DNA of 37,545 nt from an uncultured Pelagibacteraceae bacterium (GTDB taxonomy: Bacteria; Pseudomonadota; Alphaproteobacteria; Pelagibacterales; Pelagibacteraceae). The notes beneath the pieces are model-generated. The model saw only the letters and a list, made by a program, of their open reading frames with translations. It was not told the DNA's origin and did not search any database. The stretch lies in contig CACDZR010000008.1 of the NCBI GenBank assembly GCA_902557235.1, forward strand, positions 1 through 37,545, in the 5' to 3' direction. Shown here in pieces: positions 34,542 through 37,545 of this stretch (position 1 is its first letter; every line of letters begins with the position of its first letter). Position numbers and translations under genes: made by a program.

Positions 34542-35500
34542 GCAATAATTTCTAAAAATCTCTCAAAAATTTTTTGTGGATCAATTTTATCTTTACCTAA
34601 AGTATTATGTGTTACTGTGTTTTCTCCGTCTGGAATTACTGGAAACATTTTTGAGCTATAATTTCCATAAATTAATGGAGTATCAGCCATTAAAGTAATC
34701 GTTTTAATACCTAAAGCTGAGGATAAATGACTAAAGCTCGAATCATTACAAATGGATACATTACAATTCTTAATTAACGGTAAAATTTCTTTAATGGTTA
34801 GATTATCTAAACGAGTACAAAAATTCTTAAATTTAGATTGCAAAATTTCGTTTAATACTTCCTGTTCTTCATTTGCCTTACCTGTTGCAAGAAAAAATCT
34901 GCAATTTTTCATATTTGATATCTTATCAATTACGCTTAAGAAAGTTTTTGCAGGAATTCTTTTTGTAGGTCCAGAACCACCTATGCCTAAGAGAATATTT
35001 TTAGTATTTTTATCTATTTGAAATTTTTGCGCTGCTTTAGAAATTAAATCACTATCGATTTGTATTTCAGGATCCTCATTAATGTCTAAATCTAAATTTT
35101 TTTTTAAAAATTTTTTAGGAGCCTCAATTATATGTTGTTTGTTTTTTGCGAACAATGGATATTGGTAAATTTGTGGAATACCAGATATCTTAGCAACTAA
35201 GTTAAATCTTAGAGATGAATTAAAAATAAAAATTTTATCAAATTTATATTTTTTTAAATCGTTTGCTAATTTAAAAATACCAAAAAAACCACCATGTCTA
35301 TTATTTGTTTTATTATCTCTTTCTAGGGTAAGAATTTTATCTATATATTTTGTCTGGTGTAAATATTGATTGGCTTTAGAGTTTTCTTTTACCAATATAC
35401 TAATAGGTGAATTAAATTTTTTGGACAAAGCCTTTATAAATGGTAAGAAAATTACAGTATCTCCAATACCCATTCTGCCCTGAACTGCTAATATTTTCAT
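34538..35500 (-). CDS. Glycosyltransferase family 9 (heptosyltransferase-like)
   Basis: A 320-residue GT9 (ADP-heptose:LPS heptosyltransferase family) protein, which in relatives adds heptose to lipopolysaccharide core. MKILAVQGRMGIGDTVIFLPFIKALS is the N-terminal family block. ILLGIGGSGPTKRIPAKTF is the nucleotide-binding region, and CNVSICNDSSFSHLSSALGIKTITLM the C-terminal active-site region. It is cytoplasmic or membrane-peripheral. The sugar donor and acceptor are not known; a heptose-LPS core is not certain for this organism. It is divergent from the DapA-like gene across 48 bases. Confidence 0.83.
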   Translation of the reverse strand: MKILAVQGRMGIGDTVIFLPFIKALSKKFNSPISILVKENSKANQYLHQTKYIDKILTLERDNKTNNRHGGFFGIFKLANDLKKYKFDKIFIFNSSLRFNLVAKISGIPQIYQYPLFAKNKQHIIEAPKKFLKKNLDLDINEDPEIQIDSDLISKAAQKFQIDKNTKNILLGIGGSGPTKRIPAKTFLSVIDKISNMKNCRFFLATGKANEEQEVLNEILQSKFKNFCTRLDNLTIKEILPLIKNCNVSICNDSSFSHLSSALGIKTITLMADTPLIYGNYSSKMFPVIPDGENTVTHNTLGKDKIDPQKIFERFLEIIA

Positions 35501-35548
35501 ATAGTATTTATAAACTTTACTGAGTATATTTTTATATAAATTTTTATT

Positions 35549-36433
35549 ATGACAAAAATAAGTGGAATTTTTGCTGCTTCAATGTCAGTGCTTAACAATG
35601 ATTTAAGCCTGAATGTTGAAAAAACAATAATACATGCTGAGAAGCTTATCGATCAAGGTTGTCATGGCACTGTAATCTTTGGCAGCACAGGTCAGTCCCA
35701 ATTAATACCTATTTCAGAAAAAATTGACTTACTCAATAATCTCTCAAAAAGCAAATATCAAGATAAACATATAATTGGCACAGGTCTTAACTCTTTAGGT
35801 GAAACAATAAATTTTATGAGGATAGCAATTTCATTGAATATAAATAAATTTTTAATTATGCCTCCCGCTTATTATAGTTATGGTGATAAAGAGGTTTTGG
35901 ATTTTTATTCTAGAATAATTGATTCAGTGCCAAATTGTAAAATTATTCTTTATAATTTTGAAAAACTTAGTGGTTATAAATTTAGTTTGAAGTGTGTAGA
36001 GACACTTGTTAATAAATTTCCAAAACAAATAGTTGGGGTAAAAGATAGCTCTTACAATTTATATGAAAATTTAAAACTTAAAAATTTTTCAATTTTGCCT
36101 GGTTCAGAAATTAAATTGTTAAAAGGATTAGAATTAGGATGTTCTGGTATAATAACTGCAACATGCAACGTTACAGCAGAATTATCTAGGCAAGTTTATG
36201 ATGATTTTTTTGCAGGAAAAAAACAATCATATAATGATAAGTTATGCGATGTGAGAAGCACCTTTGATAAATATAATCTAATTTCTGGTTTACATACTTT
36301 CTGTTCACAAAACGACAATATGTACAAAAATATTTTACCACCACTAAGTCTCTTAAATAAAAATGATGAAGAGGAATTAATGAATAGATTAAAAGATTTA
36401 AAATTTTATAACAAACCAACCCTGGCAGCATAA
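35549..36433 (+). CDS. DapA/NanA-family class I aldolase or lyase
   Basis: A 294-residue TIM-barrel protein of the dihydrodipicolinate synthase/N-acetylneuraminate lyase family. The Schiff-base lysine is in VGVKDSSYN near residue 164, and a catalytic tyrosine candidate is in IILYNFEKL. The pyruvate-binding motif reads GSTGQSQLI where true DapA has GTTGES, and the rest is only moderately DapA-like. A different pyruvate-dependent aldolase or lyase (for example on a keto-deoxy sugar acid) is as likely as lysine synthesis. The cfa-like gene follows 1 base after its stop. Confidence 0.8.
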   Translation: MTKISGIFAASMSVLNNDLSLNVEKTIIHAEKLIDQGCHGTVIFGSTGQSQLIPISEKIDLLNNLSKSKYQDKHIIGTGLNSLGETINFMRIAISLNINKFLIMPPAYYSYGDKEVLDFYSRIIDSVPNCKIILYNFEKLSGYKFSLKCVETLVNKFPKQIVGVKDSSYNLYENLKLKNFSILPGSEIKLLKGLELGCSGIITATCNVTAELSRQVYDDFFAGKKQSYNDKLCDVRSTFDKYNLISGLHTFCSQNDNMYKNILPPLSLLNKNDEEELMNRLKDLKFYNKPTLAA

Positions 36434-36434
36434 A

Positions 36435-37545
36435 ATGCAGTTAGCAAGATTTCTTAACAAAGTTTTTAAAAAAGGTGGTTTTGTATTAACTGATGCTAAT
36501 TCTAAAGACTATATTATTGGAGAACCAGACAATAACCCTATTAGACTAAAAATTTTAAATAAAAATCTTCATTATAAATTGTTATTTCATCCTGATTTAT
36601 ATTTTGGCGAAGCATATACCAACGGTGAAATTGTAATTGAAAACGGCACACTTACAGATTTTTTAGATCTTGCCTTAATGAATTTCGGAAGGGGAGAATT
36701 AAACTTTTTCAGTTATTTAATTAATAAATTAAGGGGATCATATAGATATTTAACTAATTTTAATTTTATTAAAAAATCCAAAATGAATGTATCTCACCAT
36801 TATGATATTAAGGACGACTTGTATGACTTATTTTTAGATCCAAAAAGACAGTATTCTTGTGCATATTTTAAAAATGAGAATGACAGTTTGGAAACAGCTC
36901 AAAATAATAAAATTCAACACATAATTAAAAAGTTAAATATAAAACCCAATCAAAAAGTTTTAGATATTGGATGTGGCTGGGGTTCACTTGCCATCGATAT
37001 AGCCAAAAGTGCTCAATGTGAAGTAACTGGTATTACTTTATCAAAGAACCAACTTAATTATTGTACCCAAAAAGCTAAAGAATTGAATTTAGAAAACCAA
37101 GTTAAGTTTAAACTAATGGATTATAGAGAGTTAAATGAAAAATTTGACAGAATTGTAAGTGTTGGGATGTTCGAACATGTTGGAAGGAAATTTTATAAAA
37201 AATTTTTCAAACAAATCGAAAAAATGTTGAAAGAAGACGGGGTTTCACTGATACACACTATTGGATCTGTAAATCCTCCAAGAGATCCTCATCCATGGAT
37301 AACGAAATATATTTTTCCTGGTGGTTATACTCCAAGTTTAAGTGAAGTAACCAACCCTATTGAAAAAGCTGGCTTAATAGTAACAGATATTGAGGTTTTA
37401 AGGCTTCATTACGCACACACGTTGAGACATTGGAAAGAAAATTGCTTAAAAAATAAAGATAAAATTATCCAAATGTTTGATGAAAAATTTTTTAGAATGT
37501 GGGAGTTTTATCTTGCTGGTTGTGAAATGGCATTCAAGTGGGGAG
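36435..37545 (+). CDS. Cyclopropane-fatty-acyl-phospholipid synthase family methyltransferase (3' end cut by window edge)
   Basis: SAM-dependent methyltransferase acting on unsaturated acyl chains of membrane lipids. 370 codons are visible and the frame is open at the edge. Early blocks NKNLHYKLLFHPDLYFGEAYTNGEI and SHHYDIKDDLYDLFLD are typical of the family. The conserved cysteine is in QYSCAYF, the SAM-binding motif is VLDIGCGWGSLAIDIA, and VSVGMFEHVG and HTIGSVNPPRDPHPWITKYIFPGG follow. The end CEMAFKWG is the family C-terminal block, so only about 15-30 residues should be missing. Whether it makes cyclopropanes or methyl-branched or other lipids cannot be told. It is in an operon with the DapA-like gene. 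Confidence 0.88.
   Translation, partial: MQLARFLNKVFKKGGFVLTDANSKDYIIGEPDNNPIRLKILNKNLHYKLLFHPDLYFGEAYTNGEIVIENGTLTDFLDLALMNFGRGELNFFSYLINKLRGSYRYLTNFNFIKKSKMNVSHHYDIKDDLYDLFLDPKRQYSCAYFKNENDSLETAQNNKIQHIIKKLNIKPNQKVLDIGCGWGSLAIDIAKSAQCEVTGITLSKNQLNYCTQKAKELNLENQVKFKLMDYRELNEKFDRIVSVGMFEHVGRKFYKKFFKQIEKMLKEDGVSLIHTIGSVNPPRDPHPWITKYIFPGGYTPSLSEVTNPIEKAGLIVTDIEVLRLHYAHTLRHWKENCLKNKDKIIQMFDEKFFRMWEFYLAGCEMAFKWG

Noticed and set aside
1-37545. Defence island, prophage, toxin-antitoxin pair, CRISPR array or integrative element
   Set aside because: All genes are ordinary chromosomal families, there are no regularly spaced repeats, integrases or transposases, and base composition is uniform throughout.

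Overview
The window reads as chromosomal DNA of a streamlined marine alphaproteobacterium, most probably SAR11 (Candidatus Pelagibacter or a close relative). This rests on the very high A+T content, the near absence of intergenic DNA, stop/start overlaps of the TAATG and ATGA type, and alphaproteobacterial gene content: class I lysyl-tRNA synthetase, a RegA/ActR regulator, ChvI/ChvG, ahcY, and tsaE-amgK-murU. I see no rRNA, tRNA, CRISPR, insertion sequence, prophage or integration site. No stretch longer than about 130 bases lacks a gene.

Layout. 1-2812 (-): AmpG muropeptide permease (cut by the left edge) downstream of TrkH. 2901-6434 (+): lysS-pyrD, then rpmB-yhhQ. 6431-9538 (-): a three-gene polyamine operon, ornithine/lysine decarboxylase, a bacterial deoxyhypusine-synthase homologue and agmatinase. 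9687-10250 (+): RegA-type regulator, divergent from the polyamine operon across an inverted repeat. 10243-10794 (-): BioY. 10841-19316 (+): polA, chvI-chvG, ahcY-tsaE-amgK-murU. 19294-20007 (-): gpmA. 20052-21027 (+): a VanZ-like protein and a lysozyme-fold lipoprotein. 21017-26282 (-): a compact msrA-sseA-RND adaptor-RND pump operon. 26318-27830 (+): EamA permease and an AlkA-type glycosylase. 27817-29014 (-): DUF1330 protein and a GT17 glycosyltransferase. 29048-30929: a purine phosphoribosyltransferase convergent with an NCS2 purine permease, sharing a terminator. 31056-34541: small lipoprotein, Hsp20 with a heat-shock promoter, oligopeptidase B, and a membrane-anchored J protein. 34538-37545: GT9 glycosyltransferase, DapA-family lyase, and a cyclopropane-fatty-acid-synthase-like methyltransferase cut by the right edge.

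How the genes connect. AmpG with AmgK-MurU outlines a peptidoglycan recycling route (muropeptide import, then MurNAc to UDP-MurNAc); the lysozyme-fold lipoprotein could supply fragments. The decarboxylase, DHS-like protein and SpeB form a putrescine/homospermidine-type route. The phosphoribosyltransferase and NCS2 permease form a purine salvage pair.

Three genes (the decarboxylase, polA, oligopeptidase B) are each out of frame by exactly one extra base inside a homopolymer (A8, G7, A10). Removing one base in each restores a family-typical protein. Most likely these are homopolymer length errors in the assembly; transcriptional slippage is a less likely but interesting alternative. I see no clear defence or mobile system. 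The most unusual biology is the DHS-containing polyamine operon and the RND pump whose adaptor has no helical hairpin.
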